In this document: positions 13,505-31,331 of the stretch, piece by piece
Layout of the letters: every line of letters begins with the position of its first letter
How positions within the stretch are numbered: the stretch's first letter is position 1
NCBI GenBank assembly: GCA_013339895.1
Contig: JABACO010000016.1
Span: 7,362,420 to 7,426,419 of the forward strand
Source: Ephydatia muelleri
Taxonomy: Eukaryota > Porifera > Demospongiae > Spongillida > Spongillidae
Length of the DNA: 64,000 bases
Reading direction: 5' to 3'
Made by a program: the position numbers and the translations under genes
Notes under the pieces: generated by a model
Told to the model about the DNA's origin: nothing
The model's database searches: none
What the model saw: only the letters and a program-made list of their open reading frames with translations

Positions 13505-14855
13505 ACATTGTGCTGGTACGTATGATGGTGTATATGAGGGAGTGGGTGTGAGGGTGTATATGAGGGCGTGGGTATGATGGTGTATATGAGGGAGTGGGTA
13601 TGAGGGTGTATATGAGGGATGTGGGTATGATGGTGTATATGAGGGAGTGGGTATGATGGTCTATGAGGGGTGGGTTGATATATGATGGTGTATATGAGGG
13701 GTGGGGTGAGGGTGTATATGAGGGAGTGGGTATGGATATGAGGGAGTGGGTGTGATGGTATATGAGGAGTGGGTGTGATGGTGTATATGAGGGAGTGGGT
13801 ATGATGGTGTATATGAGGGAGTGGGTATGATGGTGTATATGGGAGGGGTGTGAGGGGTATATGAGGGAGTGGGTATGATGGTGTCTATGAGGGAGTGGGT
13901 GTGATGGTGTATAGAGGGAGTGGGTGTGTGTGATGGTGTATATGAGGGAGTGGGTGTGAGGGTGTATATGAGGGAGTGGTTATGATGGTGTATATGAGGG
14001 AGTGGGTATGATGGTGTATATGAGGGAGGTGGGTATGATGGTGTATATGAGGGAGTGGGTATGATGTTGATATGAGGGAGGGAGTGGGTGAGGATGGTGT
14101 ATATGAGGGAGTGGGTGTGAGGGTTGTATATGAGGGAGGGGTATGATGGTGTATATGAGGGAGTGGGTGTGATGGTGTATATGAGGGAGGGGGGTGTGAG
14201 GGTGTATATGAGGGAGTGGGTATGATGGTGTATATGAGGGAGTGGGTGTGATGGGTGTATATGAGGGAGGGGTGTGATGGGTGTATATGAGGGAGTGGGT
14301 GTGTGAGGGGGTGATGAGGAGTGGGTGTGATGGGTATATGAGGGAGTGGGGTGTGATGGTGTATATGAGGGAGTGGGTGTGATGGTGTATATGAGGGAGT
14401 GGGTGTGATGGTGTATATGAGGGAGTGGTGTGTGATGGTGTATATGAGGGAGTGGATGTGATGGTGTATATGAGGAGTGGGTGTGATGGTGTATATGAGG
14501 GAGTGGGTGTGATGGTGATATGAGGGAGTGGGGTGATGGTGTATATGAGGGAGTGGGTGTGATGGTGTATATGAGGGAGTGGGGTTGTGATTGTGTATAT
14601 GAGGGATGTGGATTGTGATGGGTATATGAGGGAGTGGGTTGTGATGGTGTATATGAGGGATGTGGGTGTGGATGGTGTGTTGTATATGAGGGATTGGGGT
14701 TTGTTGTGATGATGGTATTTGTTGGAGTGGGTGTTGTGATGGTGTATATGCGGGAGAGTGGTGTGATGGTTTGTATATGAGGGAGTGGGGTTTGTGATGG
14801 TGTATATGAGGGAGTGGGTGTGATGTGTATATGAGGGAGTGGGTATGATGTGCTT
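13505..14855. repeat. 26-bp minisatellite in intron 10 of copy B (about 50 units)
   Basis: Imperfect GAGGGAGTGGGTGTGATGG-type units, the same family as 1-432. Indels are frequent toward the right end. The long proline/threonine/serine-rich open frames across it on the minus strand are products of the repeat, not genes. Confidence 0.95.
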
Positions 14856-15219
14856 CTCTGGTCACTTACCCAGTGCAAGTTCATCTTGGCTGCCTCAAAC
14901 GATAATACTGCTCGCCTATGGAGCATATCCGAGGGGAGGTCCAAGGTGGGTGTGGTCACAGCAGAGTGATTTTGTGGGTATGGAACATGCTACCATCACC
15001 ATCACCACACCACTCCCACCATCACCGCTCCCACTACCACCACCACCCTCACTTCAGCACATTCTGGAAGGACATTCGGGCCAAAGTGTTGTGTGCAAAA
15101 TTCATTGCAGACGAAACTCACAAAATGGTTAGTGATTGTCAAGGGGCAGGGTTATGTGTGTAGTGTTTCATGTGATGTGTGATGTGATTCAATAGTGTGA
15201 TATGTGATGTGACATGTGA

Positions 15220-15390
<171 letters not shown>

Positions 15391-15570
15391 TAGGTTGCTA
15401 TGGTAGTGCCTAGTTACAGTTTTTGTAGTGGAGGGAGGGGCAGATCAGGGATGACAAGAAGCTTTTGGGCTAATATTTGCCTGCTTGTTTGTTCTCCGAA
15501 TGCATGCATCGCTGTTGTGTTAAATTTCATTTTGCAATAAAACTTTTCCCCATGATGGTTACTAACCAAT

Positions 15571-18500
15571 GGGTCACTCTTAACCACTTCAGCACACCTA
15601 TGTCTACTTTTGAAAACATTATATACGTCAGTCCTATCATTGTTCATTCAAACCTAATTAATTAATTTCTTGATGTCTTTGTTTACTGCCCATATGAACG
15701 TGTGAAATTTTGACCACAAAAGTAAACAATGTCAATTTTCTCCACGTGTGGAACAGATATGGCAACCATTTTCAGTACATGCATAGCTTACATCATTGGC
15801 TATGTGTTTATAGCCACCCTTTCTGGTCAATGTAGAAACTGAATTTGAAAACTCTTTTTATTTATTTCTATCAGTGCTATTTCAAAACGATCACTTTTTT
15901 CTATTTTTTTTTCCTGGTAATCATTCAGACAGCTGCTGGCAGGCTACTGTTAAAATTGAAGATGGAGGCGAAGGCATTTTTGTGTTATATTGTGTCCAAA
16001 TGTTAGTGTTTTCCAAATTCTAGAAGCTTAGCAAATGTGACAAGTAGATGCTAACAATACAATCAAACCACGCGAGTGATGAATATCATTATACATGCAA
16101 CGCTAGAGTTTGCTGACTCTTTTCTTGTATGTCTTTGAGCTAGTGGAATAGTTCTTCACCTCTATTGTTGATGCATCGATTGGCTTAAAGTTGTGAAACT
16201 TCTGAGTTCCTGGTATTGCTATTGATCTGTCAAATCTATCACGCAAAAGGTCTACTTTTTCTCTGTGTTCATTGGAAGTGACATAGCAGAAACTGATCCC
16301 CTTTATTTCTCTGACAGCAAAATCAAATAGCTGCTTAGCATTAAGTATGTGATTTCCATCGGGATGCTGCAAACTAGCTTTAGTAGCAAGCCTTTTCAAT
16401 GTCCCTGCCACACCATCTGCTGTGGTCTTGCCATGAGAAGTGGCAAAAAAGTGACATTCGGCTGGAACGTTAAAATCTACAAAGTGGTGGCAGAGATTTT
16501 TTCTGTTTTTATATTGTGCTGAACACCCATCTGAAAAGTACACTATCTTGTTAGGAACATTGGTAAAAGTCTCAGTTAAGAATTAGATCAGCTTTCTTTG
16601 AAACAAATGTACAGCAACTGTGTCATGCTCTGTATGTTCACTGATGATGACATAGCACTTGTGCTGCAAGCTTCCACCTGGATCTTGATAATAGCATAGA
16701 AAGGGATGAACAGTTACAGAAGTTGCATGCCAGTGGTATGATTGCACAGCATCTTGAAGGACACAGGTGTAAAATCAGCAATAACTAAATATTCATTTGA
16801 TCCCAAATTACTTTTTATGTTCAAAATGAAATTGCTCTGAACTTTTGCAATGAAATCATGGTACTGGAGCTTTTTCAGCACAGCCATAAATTCTTCCAAA
16901 ACTCCTCAACAGGTTGCACAACAGTTTTAAGACTGGATCTATCTGTTTGAGTACATTGCTGGTACTGAATACTGTCCACCATATTATCATCCATAATTGC
17001 TAGCAACTTTTCCTGCAATTTTTCAGTTCCAGGGCACTGCTTACATTGACTCATGTAGCAATCTATACTTGGTGGGTTGCACATAATTGCTGCTAAACAG
17101 TGCCGATAGTGACAGATTGATTGCTGACTGAATATGGGTAATTTGCTACCAATAAACATCAGTTTAGTGTTTTGGTGCAAAGTACAAACACAGACAGAAT
17201 GTGTCCCACTACCTCCTGCTAAAACACAATGCTTTGGTCTGCGTGAAGCAAACGTGGAAAAACCTACTTTGACATTTGGATGAAGGGTTTTGAAGTGTTC
17301 ATACAGTTCTTTCAAGCTACACAAATCAGCCTTTTCTGCACATGTTCTCTCTTGCCTGTGTCTGTCATGATTGAAACATAGCATCCCAGGCATCACTCGA
17401 CTCATTTCATCACTTAGGTACATCTCCACAATTAACTGCTCTGTTGTTGGTGCAAGACCCCTGCCTAATATTGGGTTAGGACTACTGAAAATGCCCTTTT
17501 CATGAATAAGTTTTTTTGCCTATCTGACCATGTAGTCAGGTGCTCCAAACTCTTTCATTATTTTTCTCACAGACCAGCTTTTGGGTAGAATGGTAAGAAG
17601 TTTTACCTTCTCGCTGCGGTTTACTAGACACTTAATTTTTCTTTCAGCTGTGCAATGATGTCACTTATAGCATCTTGCCCAGATACGTATTCACTTTCAC
17701 TTTCACTCTGCATACTACTTTCTTCTGCAGTGACAGTCTTGATTGAATGAGATTCTTCAGCAGTGATATCAGCAACAGCTTCTGTAGCAATTTCAACTGT
17801 TGCTGGACCTGGAATATCAAAAACTGCAGCGCTTTCACTTGCACTAACTACTATAGGCAACATGTTGGCTTCTCCAGTAGAAGTAGTAGTCACGTCATGT
17901 CCTGAGTAGTGTTGTTGTTCAGAAGAACCACTTGATACAGCTTCTCCTGGCAGCTTGTAGTGCTTTATATGACATGATGGGCAAAGCTTTTGCTTTGTGG
18001 TCAGTTTTAACGATGGAAATTTATTTATCAGAAATTTGGAAACACATCTCAAATTGCATTTATCGTTGTACGTTCTCCTTCTGGCATGGCAACGCAGTGG
18101 ATTACAGCAATATACAAAGAATGACGAGGACATTTTGAACAGGTGACAATTAAATGCGCCGAAAAATTACTGCATGGAAAACAGGAAAGCTAGATATTTT
18201 TATACTCTGGGTAACAAATTAAGGCCAGCCATTTGGCGTGTTGCGACTTTTTGTTAGGCGGCCCGTGAGTCTTTGTGACTCAATCACAAAGACTCGCCTA
18301 ACAAAGCCGCAATGACTCGCTGCCCGCCTAAGCAACGCTCCTATCATGCATAGTAAAGGCCTTATAGTTGTGCTTGGGACATAAAAGTAGCTAGCTTAGT
18401 ATTTTTTTGACCTAATAGCTGTGCAAACTGCAAACATAAATTGCCATCGATTGGTGTGATACACTGAGTTGCCTTGGTAATTTCGGATGGTGTCACCTCC

Positions 18501-19355
18501 AATGAACACCACAGTTCCCAACATTGGGTTTTGATCCAAGATCCCAATGTGATGAGCAATCACAGTAGACACAACAAACCACATCAAAATGCCCAATGTT
18601 GATTTAAGCCTTTCCACCCAGGGATTGTCGATCAAAATCCAACTAGGGAATGCGAAACTTTTCCCTGTGCACAAAGACCTTTTGTGTGATAGATACCAGG
18701 AACTCAGAAGTTTCACAACTTTAAGCCAATCAATGCATCAACAATAGAGGTGAAGAACTATTCCACTAGCTCAAAGACATACAAGAGATAATATACATGT
18801 ATCTCTGGACAGACTAGAAAAGAGTCAGCAAACTCTAGCGTTGCATGTATAATGATATTCATCACTCGCGTGGTTTGATTGTATTGTTAGCATCTACTTG
18901 TCACATTTGCTAAGCCTCTAGGATTTGGAAAACACTAACACTTTGACGCAATATAACACAAAAACGCCTTCGCCTTCCATCTTCAATTTTAACAGTAGCC
19001 TGCCAACAGCTATCTAAATGATTACCAGGAAAGAAATAATCGAAAAAATTGATTGTTTTGAAATAGCACTGATAAAAATGAATAAAAGAGTTTTTCAAAT
19101 TCAGTTTCTATATTGACCAGTAAGGGTGGCTATAAACACTGATGTAAGCTATGCATGTACTGAAAATGATTGCCATATCTGTTACACACATGGAGAAAAT
19201 TGACATTGTTTACTTTTGTGGTCAAAATTTCACACGTTCATATGGGCAGTAAACAAAGACATCAAGAAATTAATTAATTAGGTTTGAATGAACAATGATA
19301 GGACTGACTTATATTCAAAAGCAGACATAGGTGTGTTGAAGGTTAAGAGTGACCC
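15571..19355 (-). mobile_element. DNA transposon with about 650-bp terminal inverted repeats
   Basis: The left arm (15571 to about 16217) and right arm (about 18694-19355) are long inverted repeats beginning GGGTCACTCTTAACC. Both ends are flanked by CAAT (15567-15570 and 19356-19359), a candidate 4-bp target duplication. The right arm has an extra segment of about 32 bp near 18786. The left arm contains the 3' end of a transposase-like gene, so the right arm repeats that coding end in inverted form. The element sits in intron 13 of ATG16L1 copy B. Copy A has no element at the homologous place (about 1125). A further 230 bp to the right of the element is also absent from copy A. Confidence 0.8.
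16103..18133 (-). pseudogene. Transposase-like gene, multiply frameshifted
   Basis: Four minus-strand pieces lie in order: 18133-17624 (N-terminal, Cys-rich LCPSCHIKHYK box), 17429-16875 (PKHCVLAGGSGTHSVCVC and CKQCPGTEKL boxes), 16899-16714 (YLVIADFTPVSF) and 16543-16103 (YFSDGCSAQYKNRKN, HFFATSHGKTTADGV, IPGTQKFHNF). This matches a protein family abundant in Hydra, aphids and other invertebrates. I take it for a DDE-type transposase, with the first acidic residue in IADF and the second in FSDG, but I cannot name the superfamily. Breaks include a stop near 17520 and frame changes near 17640, 16890 and 16710. The last piece ends inside the left inverted repeat. Confidence 0.65.
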
Positions 19356-19596
19356 CAATCTGAAATGTCGCTTCTCACTTGTGCTGTTTCAATTGTCATT
19401 GCTTGATCATTATTCAAAATGAACGCTCCTCTAAGTTACTGTTATACTAAATGGCCAAATCGCCATGTCTGGCATGGAGCCATGACACAGCATAGTATGG
19501 AATGGAGCCATAACACAGCATGGTACGTCTGGCATGGGGCATTATGTCGTAGGTAGTCCATTGCATGATTTAGTTATTGACGGAGATGATTTCATC

Positions 19597-19722
19597 TGTG
19601 TGTGTGTGAGTGTGTGTGTGTGTGTGTGCATGTGTGTGTGTGCATGTGTGTGTGTTTGTGTGTGTGTGCGTGTGTGTGTGTGTGTGTGTTTGTGTGTGTG
19701 TGTACATCTGTGTGTGTTTGTG

Positions 19723-19773
<51 letters not shown>

Positions 19774-19802
19774 ACATCTGTGTGTGTTTGTGTGTGTGTG
19801 TT
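19597..19802. repeat. (TG)n microsatellite
   Basis: TG-rich tract interrupted by CA, TT and CATC. It is followed by exactly the sequence that follows the shorter tract in copy A (1145-1189). Confidence 0.95.
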
Positions 19803-20614
19803 TGAAACTGAACCACATTAGTTTATTAACTGGAGCAATTTAAAACATAGTAAGTTTCTTAGAGGGATCCATGGAGTATGTCAAGTTTAGACAAGAAATG
19901 GAAATGTTTCACACTTCAATAAATAAATAAAACAAACAAGTAAATTGAAGTGCCAGTGTACGTAAACAAGCGTATAGTATTGGTAATGAGATGGGTCTAC
20001 TTTAGTTATGGCTGGAGGGAGAGAAGCCAGCTAATTCATGTCAGGGACTTCTTTGTCTTCTTTAGGACGTCCATCATTAGTGGACACCTAGACAAGAGGA
20101 TCAGGTTTTGGGATGCAAGGTTAGCAAATGGCAAAGGTTTTCCTATTTAATGCACATGCTGTACTTACGTTTGCACACAGGGGTAATGCAGCAGCCAGTG
20201 AGATAGCATTGCCAGGGAAGGTCACTTCCTTTGACCACAACCCAGGTGAGGTGTTGCCTTGTTTTGTCACATGACTCTAAGCACCGCCCCTTGCTCCACC
20301 TCTTTCTGGTCTTCACCTTGATAGACCGACAACTTCTCCTGTGTTGTTCTCGTGACGACACGCTTAGGTTGATCGAATTGCGACAAAATTCTATCATGTC
20401 TACTTTCAGGTAAGCTATGCTCTATGGTGTAGTGTGGGTGATCCTCCTCCTCCTCCTGCAGCACCAGTGGTTTCAAAGTGAGTGAAGATTGGAGTCGAGC
20501 ATGTTTTAGGTTAGTTAATTATTCATGTTACACGATTTCGATTTGTACCAGCACAAAGGTCTGGGGAAGAGGAAACACTTGCTCAGATGATTTGGTTTTA
20601 GACAGGTGCTTGTA

Positions 20615-20757
20615 ACCAGAGGAGTGGCCCTGTGCCTGTGACTAGGGGAGTGGCCCTGTGCCTATAACTAGGGAGTGGCCCTGTGCCTCTGTAACTAGGG
20701 AGTGGCCCTGTTCCTGTAACTAGGGGAGTGGCCATGCCTGTAACTAGGGGAGTGGCA
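20615..20757. repeat. About 26-bp minisatellite in intron 17 of copy B
   Basis: About six units with core GGGGAGTGGCCCTGTGCCTG; a shorter allele of the array at 2000-2262 in copy A. Confidence 0.9.
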
Positions 20758-21312
20758 TTCGTGACTTTTAATGGTTATAACCTTTCATTTGAATACCTAG
20801 ATTGTTTACAAAGGACCAATGGATGCATCCATGGCACCTTTCTTCACCTATCTTGTTTTTTTTTTGTGTGCGAGTATGTGTGTATGTTTATTGAGTGTGT
20901 GTGTTGTGTGTGTGTTTTCTCTAACCCTTCAGTCCAGATGGTCAGTACGTTGCAGCTGGTTCTGCTGATGGGAGTGTGTTTGTGTGGGAGGTGGCCTCAG
21001 GGAGGATGAAGAGCAAGAAGGAACACATGTAAGCCTGCCCCATTTTTTGTCTTATGCCTTATATCGGTGCCTACCATTAGGGGTAGTTCAGTGGTGGTCT
21101 GTGGTTGGCATCCTTCAGGCCAACTGTTTGCTTCAGGGGACAGAAGCAAGAAGATTATTTTGTGGAAACGATAAAATGGCGGCTAGAACTTGTATCATAT
21201 CACAACTGAATCATTTATTTTATATGTTTGTTTTGTGTCACTGCTGTTGTCACTCTGCTTCTGTGCTCTGTTTGCAATTCTGTTCTGCATCATATGAGTA
21301 CGTGATACAGAT

Positions 21313-22155
21313 CATGGCTGGACTTAGATGGGTCATGGCTGGACTTAGATGGATCATGGCTGGACTTAGATGGATCATGGCTGGACTTAGATGGGTCATG
21401 GCTGGACTTAGATGGGTCATGGCTGGACTTAGATGGATCATGGCTGGACTTAGATGGGTCATGGCTGGACTTAGATGGATCATGGCTGGACTTAGATGGG
21501 TCATGGCTGGACTTAGATGGGTCATGGCTGGACTTAGATGGATCATGGCTGGACTTAGATGGGTCATGGCTGGACTTAGATGGGTCATGGCTGGACTTAG
21601 ATGGGTCATGGTTGGGCTAAGATGGGTCATGGCTGGACTTAGATGGATCATGGCTGGACTTAGATGGATCATGGCTGGACTTAGATGGGTCATGGCTGGA
21701 CTTAGATGGGTCATGGCTGGACTTAGATGGATCATGGCTGGACTTAGATAGGTCATGGCTGGACTTAGATGGGTCATGGCTGGACTTAGATGGATCATGG
21801 CTGGACTTAGATGGGTCATGGCTGGACTTAGATGGGTCATGGCTGGACTTAGATGGGTCATGGTTGGGCTAAGATGGGTCATGGCTGGACTTAGATGGAT
21901 CATGGCTGGACTTAGATGGGTCATGGCTGGACTTAGATGGGTCATGGCTGGACTTAGATGGGTCATGGCTGGACTTAGATGGGTCATGGCTGGACTTAGA
22001 TGGGTCATGGCTGGACTTAGATGGGTCATGGCTGGACTTAGATGGGTCATGGCTGGACTTAGATGGGTCATGGCTGGACTTAGATGGGTCATGGCTGGAC
22101 TTAGATGGGTCATGGCTGGACTTAGATGGATCATGGCCGGACTTAGATGGGTCAT
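21313..22155. repeat. 21-bp satellite array 3 (about 40 units)
   Basis: Same unit as arrays 1 and 2. It starts about 140 bp after the stop of ATG16L1 copy B, at the same distance and in the same flanking sequence as array 1 after copy A, so the satellite seed was part of the duplicated segment. It ends in a reverse-transcriptase fragment, as arrays 1 and 2 do. Confidence 0.97.
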
Positions 22156-22159
22156 GCAT

Positions 22160-22345
22160 ATGGTTGGACTCAGATTGGGGATGTGAAGCCCAAGAATACT
22201 TCTCTAGATTGAGGCTAGCCATGCATAGGGGATTAGGTGAAACTGAGGCACTGAGCCAAATGTACTGCCTGCTGGCTGTCACACTGATGAGGTCAAATGC
22301 AACAGCCATTCTACTCAGATGTGCCCGTACACCCCTTCATGATTA
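22160..22345 (+). pseudogene. Reverse-transcriptase C-terminal fragment
   Basis: The frame reads WGCEAQEYFSRLRLAMH and ETEALSQMYCLLAVTLMRSN, with DNA nearly identical to 5255-5410. It is the extreme tail of the same element and is followed by the same AT-rich tail, then by the kinase gene. Confidence 0.65.
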
Positions 22346-22659
22346 TAATTGTAATTATTAGTGTGTTGTATACGTATTTATTTATTTATTTATTTTCTAT
22401 TCATATATTTCTTGTATGTCACGATTCTATGTATTGTATGTTGATGCTTTTCAATGTTATCATTTCTTAATAATAGTAAAATAAACAATAACATTAATTC
22501 CAATAATATAAACTATAAACATTGCCAATAAAAAAAAGGGTGGATTACAATCGAGAAGTTGCTATGCTAGCCCGGACTAAACCGTGAGCTCGACCAAACT
22601 TCAGCGTGAGACCGTGATATTGAGCTCTAAGGCGTGAGACCTGAGAGCTTTGTCACTAA

Positions 22660-23817
22660 ATGTTGATGTCCCACAGCAACGGATGCCGCTTTCAGAAGAT
22701 CCGCATCTTCAAGGATCAGGAGATCGGGCGCGGGGCCTACGGCATGGTGTGCAAGGCCGAATGCGACGGTCTATTGTGCGCGGCCAAGCTACTCCACCCG
22801 GTACTCACGTGCGAACGGACCGTTCAAAGCTTTCACAACGAGTGCCAGATACTTAGCTCAATCAAACACCCCAACATCATCCAGTACCTCGGCACCCACG
22901 AAGAAGGCCCCGGGAACCCGGTCCTTCTCATGGAACTGCTGGACACCAGCCTCACCGCCTTGCTGGAAGAGACTCCCTCCTCCCCTCCCCTTCCCTTCCA
23001 CACCGAGGTCAATCTCTGCCACGACGTGTCGCTGGCCCTTGCCTACCTCCACTCCAATGACATCATCCACCGTGACCTCTCCAGCAACAATGTCCTCCTG
23101 ACCAAGGAGAGGAAGGCCAAGGTCACAGACTTTGGCATGTGCAAGCTGCTGGGAGGTGACCAGCACGTGTCCCGCCTCACCCAGGTGCCCGGGTGTGCAG
23201 CCTACATGCCCCCAGAGGCGCAGATGGACAGACCCACGTACACATACAAGTTGGATAGCTTCTCGTATGGGGTGCTGACTGTTCAGATGTTGACACGAAA
23301 GTTTCCCGCTCCCGGGCCTCCTCGCAAGAGAATCAACGATCCACAGTATGGCCTCCATCCGATCGAAGTGCCCATTCCGGAACCAGAGCGCCGCGAGTCC
23401 CACATCGACCTTATCGATCCATCTCACCCTCTGTTGAAGGTGGCTCTGGTGTGTTTGAGCTATGACGAGAAGGACAGACCCTCCTCTAGTGAGATTTGCT
23501 CCCAGGTCGGAGAGATGAAGAGAAGCAAGAGGTACCGTGAAGGTGTGCTGCAGGAAGCAAAGGGTGGGGCTACGGTGGAGCTTCACAGGCAGTTCAGTTC
23601 CAGAGATGTAGAACTCTTGCAGTTACGCAAGAAGCTGGAGAGCTCAGAGAGAGAGAAGAAGATGCTAAAGGAAAGTATCGATGAACTGACGTCTCAGCTG
23701 GATGTTTCGCGAAAGGAAAGTCAGTCTCTCCCTGGAGATGTGTCATGTGGTAGGGAGACGACTGATGAATTGAGAAGGACTCTTAGCAACAAGAGCAAAG
23801 GCAGTATTGCTGAGTGA
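22660..23817 (+). CDS. TKL-like protein kinase with coiled-coil tail
   Basis: The open frame encodes 385 residues. Kinase features in order: glycine loop GRGAYGMV (residues 23-30), AAK lysine K43, catalytic loop HRDLSSNN (137-144), DFG (157-159), a PPEA version of the APE box (184-187) and [14 protein letters not shown] (197-210). Residues about 285-385 are charged and helical (MKRSKRYREG, then LQLRKKLESSEREKKMLKES), which predicts a coiled coil. It probably phosphorylates serine/threonine or tyrosine residues; the substrate is unknown. Sponges have many such TKL-type genes. The start is the first ATG; a CCACAG acceptor-like site at 22671-22676 means the true first exon could lie upstream. 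The stop is embedded in a consensus donor (CTGAGTGAGT), so an extra 3' exon is possible. The exon is more GC-rich than its surroundings. ATG16L1 copy C starts 556 bp downstream on the same strand. Confidence 0.85.
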   Translation: MLMSHSNGCRFQKIRIFKDQEIGRGAYGMVCKAECDGLLCAAKLLHPVLTCERTVQSFHNECQILSSIKHPNIIQYLGTHEEGPGNPVLLMELLDTSLTALLEETPSSPPLPFHTEVNLCHDVSLALAYLHSNDIIHRDLSSNNVLLTKERKAKVTDFGMCKLLGGDQHVSRLTQVPGCAAYMPPEAQMDRPTYTYKLDSFSYGVLTVQMLTRKFPAPGPPRKRINDPQYGLHPIEVPIPEPERRESHIDLIDPSHPLLKVALVCLSYDEKDRPSSSEICSQVGEMKRSKRYREGVLQEAKGGATVELHRQFSSRDVELLQLRKKLESSEREKKMLKESIDELTSQLDVSRKESQSLPGDVSCGRETTDELRRTLSNKSKGSIAE

Positions 23818-23949
23818 GTCCCTTTGATTTTAGCATGTTACGTTAAACAGTTGGAAGATTCTCTGTGGAGGGGACCTTTGGTTTGGTGTACCCATCCATC
23901 CCTATCTCTGTGAAGAGTGGGGGAGGGGGAGGAAGTCTTACCTCTCATC

Positions 23950-24052
23950 GAATCGGATGTCATCTTAGGGGAGGAGCGGGATGTCATCTTAGGGGAGGAG
24001 AGGGAGGTCATCTTAGGGGAGGAGAGGAAGGTCATCTTAGGGGAGGAGAGAA
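23950..24052. repeat. 24-bp tandem repeat after the kinase
   Basis: Four to five units of about 24 bp with core CATCTTAGGGGAGGAG. One frame is open and would read LRGGEGGH repeats. It could belong to an alternative 3' exon of the kinase, but no splice evidence decides this. Confidence 0.8.
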
Positions 24053-24372
24053 TCTTCAGATTTAGAAGATGTTCTCTTTATTGTGAAGAGAGAGAACCTG
24101 TGTGATCCTTTGTTAAATATGTTGCATTACCTGCCTGTACTTGCCTGTATAGAATGACTTAGAATAGCGACAATGTCTTTGGTTCTTGTATTGGCTCTGT
24201 TTATGTTCGCACACCATATATGTATATCAATGGGAGAAGTCGCATAGCAGCATATGTGTTGTAGGGGGGGGGAGGAGGGAAAGGGGGAAGCCTGCATCTA
24301 ATGAATGTACTGGGTTGGAACAAGTCGATCAATAAATTTGGTGTTTTGTGCCTTTGCTTGGCTGTTAGCCTG

Positions 24373-30670
<6,298 letters not shown>

Positions 30671-30934
30671 GCAGAGGGATATGAGAGGCCATTCAGAGGG
30701 TTAGGAAGCTCTGTCAGGGGGACACTCATTGCCTCTTGTTCCCGCGTAGAGTAATACTGTTATTTTTTATCTGATGAAATATGTCTTGTTCTTTTGTTCT
30801 GTCCTTGATTGCTTTATATTATATGTGTACAACACCTTCTGTGGTCGCTCCATGACTTCAAAATTTTGTGCTTTACAGCTTGCTGATATAAACTTGTGAT
30901 AGTACTGGTCATGATCTCCAACTACATAACTACA
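30671..30934. other. 3' flank of ATG16L1
   Basis: Probable 3' untranslated and downstream sequence of copy C. No further gene is seen. It ends at a single inverted unit of the 21-bp satellite (about 30935-30957). Confidence 0.5.
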
Positions 30935-31320
30935 TACCTAAGCCCAGCCATGACCCATCTAACCCCTAATGGTGGGCACCAATTGAAGATGTAAGGCACA
31001 AGACAGAGAATGGGACAGGTTTATGTGTGTTCCTTCTTGCTGAGGCCACCTCCCACACAAACACACTCCCATCAGCAGAACCAGCTGCAATGTACTGACC
31101 ATCTGGACTGAAGGGTTAGAGAAAACACACAATAACACCCACACACATATAATAAACACACATTTTCTATTATATTTCAATTGACTACACAAGCATTTAT
31201 TCTCTTCATCTTTCAGACCGAACATGATAGGTGAAGTAAGGTCTCACGCAGCCATTGGTCCTGTGTAAACAATCCCAATTAGGTATCCATATGGGAGCAA
31301 ATAACCATTAAAAGTCATGA
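30935..31320 (-). pseudogene. Inverted ATG16L1 exon-18 fragment with flanks
   Basis: Reading the minus strand gives the end of intron 17, exon 18 ([22 protein letters not shown]) and the start of intron 18, in the form found in copies A and B (GTTCATGACTTTTAATGG, GGACCAATGGCTGC). One inverted 21-bp satellite unit is attached at its left end. The exon is cut short after the VAS codons. It is a rearranged scrap of the duplicated unit. Confidence 0.75.
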
Positions 31321-31331
31321 ACGCCACTCCC

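Noticed and set aside
13661-14959. Long Pro/Ser/Thr/His-rich minus-strand open frames (432 and 326 residues)
   Set aside because: They lie inside the 26-bp intronic minisatellite of ATG16L1 copy B. Composition and frame result from the repeat.
22858-23586. 242-residue open frame antisense to the kinase
   Set aside because: The sense strand carries all kinase motifs. The antisense frame is a by-product of the GC-rich coding sequence.
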